A DNA stretch of 64,000 nt from positions 24,039,809 to 24,103,808 of the forward strand of contig NC_067197.1 of NCBI RefSeq assembly GCF_000699445.3. The letters are read 5' to 3'. Under the pieces are notes generated by a model. The model searched no databases and had not been told where the DNA came from. It worked only from the letters and a program-made list of their open reading frames with translations. This DNA is from Schistosoma haematobium (taxonomy: Eukaryota; Platyhelminthes; Trematoda; Strigeidida; Schistosomatidae). This document shows positions 37,167 through 50,285 of the stretch, one piece after another. The first letter of the stretch is position 1. Every line of letters starts with the position of its first letter. Made by a program: the position numbers and the translations under genes.

Positions 37167-37256
37167 AAGGGACTTCTCATGACAGAGTTGGATCGAGAAT
37201 GCTGGTGAGTGACCTACGCTCATCCATGAGGGGTAACAGGCGTAAGTAAGTAAATA

Positions 37257-39129
37257 AGTCTATAGTATTCGGTATCCCACTCATTCACGTATGAATTCCT
37301 ATACATTACTTTAGATGAATAATTATCACGGTTTTGTTTGTTAATCTCCATTTTGTTATTTTCGTTCCCTTTTAAGCTATGGATATGTCAACTTAAAATG
37401 TCTCAGTGATTTGCACTGTGCCAGTTTCATTGAACAGACCATCCAATGAACCTCATCAGTGCAAACAACTTGAGCAAAATAACAAATTATAAATTATTTC
37501 TGCTACCTCAGAATAATAACAGTGGAAGAATGATAGAAACTTCTTGAAGGTAAAACGATGTATAGTAGAATACACTTAACGCGGTGGTATCTATACTTAA
37601 AGATATTTCCAAGATTACTATGACGATTCATTTTAGGGACATAAGTATACTTTCTCATTACATCGACAACCGAAAGAAATATATTATTAAGTTCATTGTC
37701 CAAGGATGTTTGTGAAATTCTTAAAGAAGATAGATGATTATAAGCTGATAATTTTCAAGCTGAGCTTAGCACAGACAGATCATAAAAACGTCTCCATTTA
37801 TTAGTAGTTACTCTTTCTATAGGAATAAGAAATAAGTGAAAGTAAAAGTAGTTTTAGAATTAGTGTCTTAAGTCACTGACATGAATAAATTTAGATTTTT
37901 CCGATCGTCTCTGTAGAACTGCATTCTGATTGGCCACTTGTCTGCCACATTAATGATCTCGACTGTTTCTAGTCTTTTTAATTCATTGAACAAAGTAAGA
38001 TTATTTAGCAAGGCTAATCACTAGGATATAAAATTAATTAAAGTTCACTCAGTAGAATGGTATAGTTAATGAAACCTGTAATGTCCTACTTCCTGAATAT
38101 TAACACTATGATAAGATCGAAATCTATTGAACAACCTCCTAATGTGACTGTCCATTTAAGGAACTTGGTGTTACAGTGTAGGATGTTCTATGTCAGTTGG
38201 TTAAAGAAAATCAGTCAGTAACAGTAAAGTTAGACTTTGTGCTTTGTCGGTAATGACCATCACAAATGAAAATATAACATTCGTTTGAACAATGCAATAA
38301 GAAAACGAAAATTATTCTCTGATAATTATAGTTTTGTTGTAATAATTACTCGGTAGATAAATAACAAAAAAAACATTTTAAACCAATGCATTAAAATCTT
38401 GTCTATTTTTGTAATCAATAAAAATCAGGTCATCACGTTAAGGGAGTAGAAACAATAGGTCTTCTAAAATGCTGTTTCATTCTTATTAACAAAGAGATAG
38501 GTATCTTATAAAGAGTTTACTTTGTTTTAGTATTAAAGTAAGTTCAACCTCAAAGAATAATAATTGGTCTATGAATACATAGTGATGTTTTCTTTAGAAA
38601 TATACAAATATCATAGAAAAGAAGATTGGATAGAGCTGCTTATTTGTTCAATTAATGAAATTTCTAATAATTCTTGATGAGGTATTACCAATCAACTAAT
38701 AGAATTCTGTTGAATAATAAATAGTTCACTTCGAATATAAAAGATGACATATACGGTTTAAAAAACCTTTTATTCATGATACTAATGCAATACAGCTCAA
38801 ATGATACGAAAATCAACAAAATAACTTCACGTTACCTCTAATGATTTTTTACTCAATATTCCAGTGATTGACAATATTCAGCACATTTCTGGTCGCAGAA
38901 AACTAATTGACATTTATAAACGAATTTGGAGTATTCTTGGGAATCACTTATTAAAGAGACTTGTTACATGGCTTGTATGTTGAAATATTCTGAATGGAAA
39001 GAACAAAAAACTGGTTTTTCCCTGGTGTTTTGGTGAAGAAACCATTTATTAACAATGCTTTTGTTGAATTGCCTCTTCATAATTATACAATACATCAGGC
39101 AAACTATTTATTAAGCTAGTTGCATTCAT
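37257..39129. other. AT-rich DNA, no gene seen
   Basis: No repeat or coding region recognised. Confidence 0.55.
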
Positions 39130-39320
39130 TATGTTAAACAGAAATGTTTAGCCAGTCGTCAGACAAGTATTGGAATCTAGGACTCATGTTTCGTCCTATT
39201 CTAAACTCATCAGGTGGAAATGTCTATATCCAAGTGTTGATGTATACACTGGCACTCAAAACCATTAGCTACTGTTTCCAACACCAACACATTATCTACT
39301 AAGCTACTGATTCTAGAAAA
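39130..39320 (-). mobile_element. Smα-type SINE, minus strand
   Basis: On the minus strand: tRNA-like 5' part with TAGCTTAGTAG (near 39300) and a degraded B box, then a hammerhead (about 39228-39173) and the 3' end. Layout and sequence match the other Smα copies in the window. Confidence 0.7.
39173..39228 (-). ncRNA. Smα hammerhead ribozyme, core intact, stem I broken
   Basis: Minus strand: core CTGATGA (reverse of 39207-39213), stem II rich in wobbles (GTTT/GGAC), GAAAC, and cleavage triplet GTC. All conserved core bases are present. Stem I has mismatches at the first and third pairs, and stem III is reduced, so activity is doubtful. Confidence 0.7.
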
Positions 39321-39857
39321 CTACTAACATGTTAGTGTTGAAGAATATAGCTGATTAGTTTCTGTTGGCATATGTGACTCCTGAATGGATCCGGGTGGTG
39401 CTTAAATCAATGACAGAGTTTTTGCTACTTACACTGTTGTGCTGAGTAATCTCAGCTAGTCTTTTGAAAAAGAAACAAAATTTATTCTACACAAAACATC
39501 ATTAAATAATAGTGAACAGATGTAGTACATTCATTTTCATTTAGAAAAATAACAAATTTAGGATGAGAATTTATTGTGTGTAATAATGTTAGGTAGAAAG
39601 CTTATTACAACTTAAAACTCAATTTTTCTGTTTACTTAATTTCTAACCTATTCGATTTTTTCCTTACCAACAATTATTGAGTTAAACTTTTCTAAACAAA
39701 GGAATCATACTTTAGAAAATTTTAAAATTAAGAGTAATCAACAACTGTTCATTTACTTGTGTATTAAATCTAATTAGAAGATTTGTTCACGACCAAGTTC
39801 ATCAGAATGTTACCCTTTTAGCAGTAATGTCCTATAAATTTTCGATCACTTACATGA

Positions 39858-39950
39858 GTGAACTTTCTGATTGAGTTTTGTTCTCTTAGCTGGATGGTTT
39901 AGTCGTGGAGCTTCCATCATTATTCTGAATGACGTAAGCGTAAACTTCAG
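39858..39950 (-). repeat. Type D repeat, second copy
   Basis: Contains GTTTTGTTCTCTTAGCTGG and TCGTGGAGCTTCCATCATTA, matching the left arm and centre of the repeat at 31724-31840. No right arm is obvious. Confidence 0.45.
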
Positions 39951-40454
39951 GTAGAAGTGAAGTTATCGAATTTCTTCACATATGGCTCACAGCTTGTCTT
40001 GTAGACCTTTACAGATCATTATCGTTGTGTCCATACTAGTGTTTCCTTTGGACAAGAACTCTTAAACTCCCAGTGAGATACAACAGCTGAAGTTAAGCCA
40101 TATGAGACCAATAATATTGAACGTTTGTTGCTATATATCACGAGTTAAAGAGAAAAAGTGTACCAGAGAATTCAGACTTAATTTTATCAGGTTTTCTATT
40201 TTTCACAAGAGCTGGTGGTTCTGAATTTAGTTTTAACCAGAATACACATCGCCAGCTGCTGAAGAGTTCCAAAATAACAAGAAATATTTGTTCACTGAAT
40301 TCTGGTTTTCAGCTAATATCAGTTTGGAATAAAAATTACTCTTTAAAATGTTAGGTATATTAATAACAATCATTATTTCAGGGACATGTTTTAGTTTGAT
40401 AACACATCAAGAATTGAAAAAAGAATGAAGGACAATCTACATAAAATAATTAGT

Positions 40455-40923
40455 TATTTATTTTAACAAATAGATATTGGTAAAAGGAGGCGCCAAATTG
40501 ATATGCGCCACACGAATCATTCGATTTGTGTGAGGGCTGTGATACATCCCGTGTGCCCAGACCGAAGCAGGTGGTTTTCTCAGGGGACCACACCCCGAGC
40601 CTTCGATCTTAAGGTCTGGTCCACAAGGCAGTGGAGCATCGTAATGAGATGCAGTCCCATGTTAGCCGGTGACCAACAATTGGTTCATACGCCATTTGTT
40701 CCCGCAGGATACTGGAGCCCATGTGCACCATTGATTTGGGATCCGGTTAAAGCTCTGGACATTCGCTTTTCGTCCTCTCAATTTCGTAAACAACATCCTC
40801 GCCACGAGAAGGCAATGAATAGGACTTCTCTGGCAGAGGCTATATACGCGTGGCCGTGTGAGAGCATTTCGAGAGGGAGGGCGAGTCCACCTCACTCTCG
40901 GCCATACCAAGGCATTTGGAGGC
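40455..40923 (-). mobile_element. Non-autonomous derivative of LINE family 2, copy B
   Basis: Same fusion of LINE family 2 ends, with the same internal junction (around the hairpin CACGAATCATTCGATTTGTG, about 40509-40528) as copy A at 32132-32612. The shared junction means both descend from one deletion or template-switch event that later amplified. The tail is AAATAAATAACTAATTA-like on the minus strand. No clear target-site duplication. A plus-strand open frame of 170 codons (40503-41015) is antisense to it. Confidence 0.8.
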
Positions 40924-43147
40924 AAAAAATAAAGATAAAACAGAATAGAATAGCATTAAAATTTACATTGAATTATCGAAAAACAAGAGTAAGATTGCTT
41001 AAAAATCAACAGTAATTGTTAAAATATGTTAGATGTTGTCTTTAAACATTGGAAAACAAAACATTAAACTTATAATTTACAAATACGTGAACATGATAAT
41101 GGCGATTTACAGATGACGATATTTAGAAAAATTCAAAACTGATAGCCTGACTAGTAATTCAATATATTGACCAGTTTTAGAAGTAATAATAGTTGTTCGG
41201 CAATATTTAAGACTCGAAATGTTACCCATTGCATATATTGAACATTTCATTCTCCTAAGATACAATACAATAAAATTCAATCATTTAATGTGAAACTCAA
41301 CTTATGGGTACGCCAAACTAGTATCACTATAAGGATTATCGAATATTTGCGATTTAACGTATTTAAAAAAAATTCATCGTTATATTTTAATGTTAAAACT
41401 GTTTTTCAAACCGGTAATAAATTAATGTGTAATGGAAAATTGTAGATTTTTATGAAATTCAAATGTTTGTTTCAATCATAAGTCGATGTTAATCATTATC
41501 ATTGGTTAAATGCATCTGGACGTCCTGTATTCCACAGCAATCTAGTATCCATTCTGCATAAAAGTCTGTAACTTAATCACAGTATTGAGGTAATCTGCAC
41601 ATGCCAAAAAAGACTGGTCGGTTGCAATCGTGAACATCAAAAGGAAGATACAAACACCTAATATAAATGGATAGAATAGAAAAGTTATTTTACTTATATA
41701 AGAAGAAATATCTGTTATTTATCTGAATACTGTCAATACTACATATGACAAGAGAGATGTTTTATGATGCAGCATGAAAGACATGTCAATAAAAACTTTT
41801 TAAATTAGGAGTAAATAAATGACTTTTTCACGTTCATCATCTAAATATTTTTTATTTCAAAACGCCTTTCAAATAAATGTCTGTAGACTTCACCGACAAT
41901 TAAATTATCGATATAATATTACACGATTATGTATTAGACTAATAATTCACACCTCAGAGTTCAGTGGAGATAAACGTGACTTGTTTCTGTCTTCTATTCT
42001 CATAGCTAATCAGAGAAGGAAGTTCAAGATTATCTAGAAGTTTTGTAGACAGTGTTAATAGATGGATTATTTCACGTTCAAGTTCATTCCCTTTTAGAAC
42101 AATTATATTCAAAAATTAATAACTGACTAATCAGTCAAACTGAACAAATGTTACTCGAACGAAACACCACAGGAAATTAATTAATAAAATGAAAGTTAAC
42201 TGAAAATCAAGTAAACAAAAATCACTTCAAATTAATTTGTGAATATCTTAAATAAATTTCTTGTTAATACGTTATATATGGGAACTTACCATTTCATCAA
42301 AATAATATTGGAGGCTGACTACTACAGACTGAGCACATTGTTTTTCACTAAGAAACACTCTGTTTTGATCATTCGAAATTACTTTAACTAAATAATTGGC
42401 TAAAGAACAGTCATATTGAAAAAGAGCTTATAATACTTATAATTATGAATCTTGAAATTATCCCTAAATATCAATCACTGAAGAACAATAATGGATTGGA
42501 TACAAATCTATCAATAAAATTTATTTTATAATACCTGTATAAATTGGTCACTTGACAATTTGACTCTAAATAATTTCTAGACTTTCACAACTTCTAACAC
42601 GAATGAAACTAGAAATTGGAAATGAAAAAAAGCTTCTTTTCCAAAGTTAATTCGTATGCAAAAATACTAACACTATATGTCAATTTTTAAGGCTAGTAAC
42701 ATTAATTGATTTTCAATCAATTGTTTATAAGCAATTTATACTAACATCTGTCATTTTATAGATTTGATTTGCTTATATACAAGTTCTTAGGATAACAATT
42801 ATCTATACAGATCCAGAATGAAACCAATTTTTTCACATTATTCAAGTAACAAACATACGAATGAGAACAAAAAACTATTCGACAAGTACATTGTAATTTT
42901 TGTAGAAATATATATATATATAACGAGAGAGAGAGAGAGAGTAAATAAAACTTAGATACACAGAAACTATTAAAACTTTGTCACAAAATTAAGTTTTTCT
43001 TTTAAGCCTCCGTATGTCTAGTATTCCTTTTCAGTGTATTTATTTTTTTCCTTACCAAAAAAAGTAATCTCCCCTTCACAAAACAAAAACTTTGTATAAA
43101 ATCCATCAAAATCATTTCTTTACAGTTTAGGTAATCAATATGGAGTT
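40924..43147. other. AT-rich DNA with one Smα fragment
   Basis: About 41517-41572 is a plus-strand 3' piece of Smα (GACGTCCTGTATTCCACAGC and following), lacking the ribozyme core. A (GA)n run lies near 42925-42943. No gene recognised. Confidence 0.5.
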
Positions 43148-43490
43148 ATTATCAGAATGAGTGTTTTTAGAGATTATATTAATCTTAATAGTTAAATTCA
43201 TGAGTCGATTTAAACTAAACCACAATTGAAAACTACGAAGGACTGAACAGCATTATCATGGATTGGTTGAAGTTAGGCATGAACACCATTGGATGCCAAC
43301 TCAGTGGTCTAGAGGTTAAGTGTTCGCGTGTGAGACCGAAGGTTTTGGGTTCGAATCACAGGTAAGAAATTGTGTATGCGCACTGTTGAAGAGTCTGATA
43401 CTAGGACGAAGCAGCCGTCCAGTGTTTTCTGATTTTCAATGGTGATCTAACTTTGATCGACTCATGAATTCAACTGTTAGAATATGAAGT
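43148..43490 (+). mobile_element. Family-B SINE with inverted left end
   Basis: The left arm (43148-43250) is the reverse of the element's 3' end (TTCATGAGTCGATT). Then a short 5' domain, A box (CTCAGTGGTCTAG, about 43300-43312), B box (GGGTTCGAATCAC, 43348-43360), hammerhead remnant (about 43378-43427) and a sense 3' end with TCGACTCATGAATTCAAC. The ribozyme core is TTGAAGA and GAAA has become GAAG, so it is predicted inactive. Confidence 0.75.
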
Positions 43491-46370
43491 TGTTTAAACT
43501 GACAGGAAAAATAATCAGTTGTGAAACAGTTACAACCAACTGCTTCGTAACGCTAAAAATGGATATATATATATATATATCATATGACAAGTACTGATCA
43601 AATCCTATCGAATGATTTTTGAAAGTACATTTTGAATGCTGAATAGTTTAATGCCATACTGAGTTTTATTTAGTATGAAACGTTTGAAATGAATTTAATT
43701 TTCATGTTTATTACATTATAATAAAGTAAACTTTTATTCTTGATCGAACCACTTAGTAATATATTCCAAGGTATTACAATCAATTTAATTGGGTTATAGA
43801 TACTCTTTCAAAAACTGAATTAATTACATTATTAATCAATGGTAACCAATATCATATTGTCTAACCCATAATATTGATATGATTCAAAATAATTTTATCT
43901 ATTATCATTAATTATTTAGTATTCAGTATATTATACAATTATGTTGAGTTATTCAGTTTATCAGATACCTTATTATAAACATGGTAGACAAACACAAAGA
44001 ATTAAACAATAAAAACTAACAAAGGTAATTTGATATTTTATTATCGTAACAATAAATTATTATTACTGTAGTATTACAGTTTGTCACTATTTATGAAGAT
44101 TGTTATATTTATCGTGATAACTAGTGAATAATTTATTGTGTGATAGCTTTTGAATTGATTGATAGTAACCATACAACAACTCGACATCATTACATTCATC
44201 GCTAATTTTATTTATTGCAAGAAACCGATGCATTCATCGATTCATTTTGTCTATCTTTCGGTTTTTACGACTCATTCAAATAGTTAATTTGGTCATAAAA
44301 ACGTCAGTTAGTCTATAGAAATCCCTATGAAATATTTTAAATAAAACAAATCATATTTGAACAAGTCAAGTTATTTCTAAGCTATGCATTTATCAGTTGA
44401 AAAAAAAAGTGAGAAAAAACCTTTTAAAGTACTAAGTTACAGTTAAAAGAATGAAATCATTTAAATATAATTCAAAACTAACGAAATGTTAGTTGATCTA
44501 TAATGATGGTAATAACCCTTATTCTAGCCACTTTATTCGACGAAAATCGATAGCCTTTGCAACCTTTTTTCTTTTTCATCATACATGAGTGTTGCTTTAG
44601 AAATATCTAAAATCGAAAGTTAACAACCTACCTATGTTCTCTACTATCAAACTTACATACCCTATAATGAGTAAACGAAAATCCTAAACACTAAAAATGC
44701 AAAAGTTACCATAATTTAAATTAGCTTTCTTCAAGTGTGCAAAAATTTTGTTAGTAATCAACTCATTATTCTACTATAACGTTTATTATTATTATTATTA
44801 TTATTATTTGTGAACCAAAGTTGTTTAGAATGGTTTAAATAAAGAGTAAAGCTGTATTGTTAGTTATTGAAATGTGCAAAAATATTCATGAATGTTCATA
44901 TTGTAGTTCAAAGTAAAATTTATTGTATTTTAATTGGAAACCAAACCAATCAATCAGCTACAATCGTTTGTTTGTTTTTTTCATTAAAAATCATTCTTAA
45001 TTTCAAGATTATTGTATGGTTAATGTGATTGATGAAAAATTTAAAATAAGTAGATTAATCAGTAGACGAAAGTAAGAAGTAATCCTTTAGTATATCTAGT
45101 CATGTAAGTTAAATTATAAGGCCTCAGACATACCAAATCTTTAAGTTTGTTTGTAATTTGTTCTCCTTTTTATCCGAATAAAATAAAGTAAAAATCAGTT
45201 TCAGACAACCTTGACTAATTTAATTGCTAAGACGTTCAAATCATATGTTGTCTGAATTTTTTTAAAATAAAACAACAAACAATTTTTATGACTAGTCATA
45301 TTACAAACTTTAACATTATTCAGTTACTTGTAGATATGTGAAGAAAGCTTGTTCATGGAAGAAATTCAAAGGTATTTTTTTCAATTCGATCAACCACTGT
45401 ATGTTAACCGATTTATTGTCATTCAATCTTTAATGCTGATAGGATTCTATCTGGCGACTATCTTTGCATCATAACTTATTAAAAAACTGGAAGTACCTGT
45501 AATTATAATCCTAATAACATGCAAATAATGACGTGCTTTTTTGACAGAATTGTTAAGATCATTCCAAGAATAATAATTTAAATGATGATCTTTGAAATTG
45601 TTGCATTTACAATCCGACGCTAAACTGTGAACATTGCTTATAATTGACCTTTCCTATAATTGGTTGCTTATCTTCGATTTACCTTATTGTGAACCTACTA
45701 TAATATACCTTATTCAATTTCACGTGAACACTACGTATACTATGTATTTCCATTCACTTGACTATCTTACTTTAAGACATAAAAAACCTTTCACATAAAA
45801 TGAACAATCTTTTCTTATCGCATGCGATTATTTCACTTACGAAATACCATTTTATCTAGTCGTATTGACCCACTTTGGTATTCGTAATATTTCCTCTATC
45901 ATTTTATCTCCAGCTGAAAACCACTATAAGATTCTTAAACCTTCTTAGCATCATTTAGAAAATTTAAAACTGAACTTGATTCAGTTGAGAAATCGTAAAA
46001 CTGAATGTGAAAAATATTTTCATATATTTTTAGAGTTGTATCTAGTTATATGGTCCAGAAAGTATATTTTATCCTGATTAAATGGAGTCTTAAATACTAA
46101 CAATGTTGTGATGAAAGAAACTTTTACAAATGACTATTCTATGATTCGAACATTCCGAATTGGAACAGTATAATCGATTTATAATAAAAATCAGATGAAT
46201 TTAATTTGAAGATAAGTTTAAAAAATATATCCTCATGAAAAAAAACATTCGATCGTTTTACTTTCATTTAGATCTAGTAAATGATTTACTTTTCAATTAA
46301 TATATAAATAGTTTGATTTAATTAAATAGTAGTTATATTCTGAAATTCCATCATGAAACATACATGTTTT
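43491..46370. other. AT-rich DNA with microsatellites
   Basis: Contains (AT)n near 43561-43580 and an ATT-triplet run near 44782-44809. No gene recognised. Confidence 0.55.
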
Positions 46371-46580
46371 GGATGCCGGCTCAGTGGTTCGCGCACGAGA
46401 CTGATAGGTCCTGGGTTCGAACCTTGCGAGGTGGGATCGTGTATGCGAACTGCTGAGAAATCCCACAATAGGACGAAACGGTGGTCCAGTGCTTCCAGGT
46501 TTTTCATGGTGGTCTAGCTTCAATTGACTCATGATCTCAACTATTAAAATTACTATAATATCCACAAAAACTTCTTCGGA
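46371..46580 (+). mobile_element. Family-B SINE, short sense copy
   Basis: Begins at the tRNA-like start (GGATGCCGGCTCAGTGG), i.e. without the 5' domain. About a dozen bases after the A box are missing relative to other copies. B box GGGTTCGAACCTTG follows, then the hammerhead (about 46446-46495) and a 3' tail. The core is CTGAGAA (G8 changed) but stem II GTCC-like/GGAC and GAAA are kept. A 7-bp repeat ATGTTTT at both ends may be a target-site duplication. Confidence 0.75.
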
Positions 46581-47204
46581 TATGTTTTAAACTATTTATT
46601 TAGGTGATTAAGAAGTCAAAAGTATTTTAACACCAAACTATCACGTCCGTTTATTTTAGACAACAGCTTTAAAATTTATCATTTGTAAAATAATGCAATC
46701 ATTTGAATATTTTGTGAGAATGATTCGACTCTAACTTATAACAAGTTGACAAATAAGATGATAAAACTACCTTTCTGGAATCCTTGCATATTATAAATAG
46801 AGTTTATTGATCCATCCTTGGAGTTAATAGCTTTGATTCTATTGCAATGAAGCCTGAAGTACTAAACGGTATCTATATTCGACAATTTATAGCACATGGT
46901 AAAAGAATTGTTGAGTTGAGAAACAGTTCATTAAGGTTAAAGCACACAAACTCAGTACGATATCAATATTTTATAGTTCAACAATAAACAAATAATTCGT
47001 TGAAGCAATAGGTAACTAAAGAATTGATAAATACAAAGTTAAGGTAGGCGTTAGTTATATTTTTGTTATCTAACACCATTCTCTGTCACATGATAACAAT
47101 TTATTTAACCATGAAAATTTAATATGGTATCGTATCCAACGAAATTGATCTGGACCTTAAACCAATGCTATTTATAAATCTCGCATATTCACTAATTGAT
47201 AATT

Positions 47205-47500
47205 CATATGTATTGGTTATCTGAATGTGTTCATTGATATTTAGGATTCCAACTGATCATTTCCTTTTGGTACGTGTCCACCTTGTGAGGATTATCCCAA
47301 AATCTTTAATAAATCACAAGAATTTTTTAAGTAGAAATAGATGGTGGCCAGCGGTGGGATCAATCAGATATGTTTCGTTCCGTTTAGAACTCATAAGCCT
47401 CATCCTAAAATTTATGTTCAATCTTGAGTTCGAACCCAGTACCGTTCGCTTTAAACGACGCCTCACTATCCACTTATCTACCGAGTCTAGATAACTACTG
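47205..47500 (-). mobile_element. Smα-type SINE, minus strand, with flanking repeat
   Basis: Minus strand: tRNA-like B box GGGTTCGAACTC (reverse of 47426-47437), then a degraded hammerhead (core CTTATGA) around 47407-47360, then the 3' end. The block 47205-47320 is a related extension also found at 48790-48910 and 52705-52800, so it belongs to a larger repeated unit. An open frame through it on the plus strand is an artefact. Confidence 0.65.
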
Positions 47501-47562
47501 TTTGTCACAATGGAGTAAATTCCAATGCAAATGCATTAGTTATTTGAAATTTCATAAGTGAA

Positions 47563-47660
47563 TTTCAACTCTGAGATGCCAATTCATTCAGGTGACGAGG
47601 CCCAAATAGGAACAAACACGTCTGCTGGATCCCATTACTAGCTTCCATTCATCTCTGCCT
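47563..47660 (+). mobile_element. Smα-type SINE 3' half, plus strand
   Basis: Sense ribozyme half: ATTCAGGTGACGAGGCCC (core GTGACGA, first C changed), AATAGGAACAAACACGTC, then the 3' end. With the minus copy at 47205-47500 it forms a head-to-head inverted pair about 60 bases apart. Confidence 0.6.
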
Positions 47661-48789
47661 GATTATTAACTAATGGTTTATACGTAAACCCAATAATAGT
47701 TTCATTCTCATGAAATAATGTAAGTATAATCATTCCAATGACGTGATAGATTGAGAATACTTAGAGGTAATTACCGCCATAAGCTTATGATATGACATTA
47801 TGCCAAAGTTATTAACACTATGTCGTTATTTGGATCATTTCAGGATGTAACGAAAGCATTATTTTCCATCTTTTAGTGAATAAAGGTACCCAACGAGCGT
47901 TTGTCTATTATCGCTACACGTTTTGCTTGATCATGGTTTAGGAACGAGCATATCAACTAAACTGAACCATAAACCACTATAAGCTGTTTCATCATAGAAA
48001 TAATCATCAGTTCATCCAAAAAGGTATCAAACCATATAATACTATTAATTACGATGTAAGTGGGAGTATTATATGATAAAAGCTATGTAAAACCAGGAAA
48101 CGTTACAACAATATTTCATGAAAGTTAGTAAATGAACAGATTTTCCCGGTAACTAATTAGAATATCTACAAAATTTTCCGCATATATCTGACTTTTATAG
48201 TAAATTTATAAGAGAATTCTACAGTGAATTATCAGAAGTACTCTTTAACTAAACTAACCTGAATTATAGGCACAAAATATTCTCAACTAGTCAGTGACAT
48301 TATTTGATTACTGAGAAAGAATAGGAATCAACTTGGTACATTATTCATCATAAAATAAGGTAAGCAAAGAATAATGTCCTCTGATGTACAGTAGGCTATT
48401 TTTGTGATTGAAAGTTATATTATAATGTTGTTCAAACAGATGTAAATAAAGCATGTTTTAAACTCTTGACCTACTGTTCGAAAGTCAAGTTTTTTACAGA
48501 TAAATCACGAATCTAAGATATTGGTACACTAAATTCATATCACTGAAATCCAAGTGAAATTATGTTACACTAGTGGTGAGATTAAAATTTTTAAGAGTCT
48601 ACTTTTAAAAAAATCAAAGTTCTATGCAACTGAAAAAAGCAAGGACAGTTAACAGAATAACAACAATATATCGGACAAGATTAAGTCAGCATAACCTATA
48701 ATCTATGAGTAAAATGACAAAAAACGAAGTAATTCGACAAAATTCCAAATGTAAATACATTTGCTCTACTAAATCATTCATAGGGTTTA

Positions 48790-49075
48790 ATTCATTTGTA
48801 TTGGTTGTTTGAATCTAATTCATGTTTAGGACTGCAATTGATCACTCTCTTTTTGACATATATGAATTATGTGAGGATTGTCTGGATATTGCCATTAATT
48901 CATAAGGGTATTTGGATTCAGTAGCTAAATGTATAACGCTATGGCTTTTGAAGCAAACGGCACTTGGAGTGGACATCAACTCTAGGATGCAGGAACATTC
49001 AGCTGATTAGTCCGAAATAGGTAGAACCGCACCTTCTGAATTCCACTGATATCCAACATTCATCTTTGTTTATAA
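48790..49075 (+). mobile_element. Smα-type SINE, plus strand
   Basis: Upstream block shared with 47205-47320 and 52705-52800, then A-box-like TAGCTAAATG (about 48922), a degraded B box, hammerhead 48997-49041 and a 3' end CCAACATTCATCTTTG. Confidence 0.65.
48997..49041 (+). ncRNA. Smα hammerhead, stem I preserved by compensation
   Basis: Stem I is ATTCAG/CTGAAT, six perfect pairs, where the related copy at 61763-61807 has ATCCAG/CTGGAT: both partners changed together. The core is CTGATTA (G8 changed) and the GAAA strand is damaged, so it should be inactive now. Confidence 0.6.
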
Positions 49076-50285
49076 TTCATAGGGTTTGTTCAAAATAAGA
49101 AATCTAATGTTTTGTTGAGATTGACCCGGATATAAAAGCAAAATTTAACTAAATAATGTTGATCGTTAGAAAAATTCAATTAGCAGATCGAAATTAATTA
49201 GCTAAAATTTTCTTAAGAATTAAGAGAAGATTAATTATTGATCGACTGTTCAACTTACTGTTAACAAAAACATAACAAAACGTTCCTTGTATGTTATATG
49301 ACTAACGCTTCTCATTCAATAATCTCATTATTATTTCAACGAACTTATTGTTTACGAAGTAAATAGAATAGACAATAATGAAATTTTAGCTACAAATGCA
49401 CTAATCGTATGGTGAAGTCTTACATGATTCTTATTTATTTTCAGAGAGCAATGTAGTCCTTGATTGATTTTACAGAAGTATGATTCGAGCACAATTAAAT
49501 TTGAGTAACATTTAAAGGAAATTTCAATCGTGAAACTCGACTGAGTGATCATTAGTTCAATATGACTATAATAATGGATTTTTCCAGCATCTGAATACTT
49601 ACACATAACTTCAATACACTTTCGTTTAAATTTGTTACTAGTAATCTCAATTTATCTAAACATAATAATATTAATGATGAAATGAAAATTGTGCCTAGTG
49701 TGTCATTCAAAATCTTCAATGCGCATATTAGCATTCATAGCTGCTTACAGACTACTTTAAAGTTACTCAACTGTTCAAATCAATCTCATCCTCTTCAAAA
49801 TACTTCCCATTTATATTTAAACACTCATTCAACCTCTGTTTTCATTATTCAAAACATTTTTGGAAGTATTGAGGAAGCAGATTCATCAGCCGCCTTGTTG
49901 TTTGACACATTCTATTTGATGAGCAAAAAGGTTCGACATTAGTGATTAAGTTGTAGGTTAAAAATTTGTTAAAATTTACTGATGAATATGTAGGGTTGTA
50001 GTGTATTTTTTAGATAGATTTATACTTAATAGGGAAGGTACAGTTCATTACTTAGTAACTTAATAAAGATAGACCACAAAAGTCAGATTAACTCAAAATT
50101 ATGGGGGTTTCGATACAATTCAATTGTTCATTTCTTCATTACAAATCTTAAAAGCTAGGTTCGTGTATTACTTGGACATACCATGTATCCACTAAAGACG
50201 ATGTAGTATTTCCTATCGTTATTAGTTTCCAGACTTTCACTATACACCTGCAAAACTATTGAATTCGTATGCCCAATTAGCACAG
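49076..50285. other. AT-rich DNA, no gene seen
   Basis: Several short frames overlap on opposite strands around 49350-49940; none shows a domain. Confidence 0.55.

Larger units (their letters stand above)
34505..37256 (+). mobile_element. LINE family 1, full-span but decayed copy
   Basis: Starts in a GC-rich 5' leader (34505-34575), runs through endonuclease, RT and C-terminal regions, and ends with GTAAGTAAGTAAATAAG (37242-37256), the family's 3' tail. Many stops and frameshifts break it. Compared with 16464-18042 it has lost the part between the MAIR-like segment near 36140 and the EWNSS-like segment near 36155 (about 370 bases). The only copy in the window with this family's 5' part. Confidence 0.8.
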
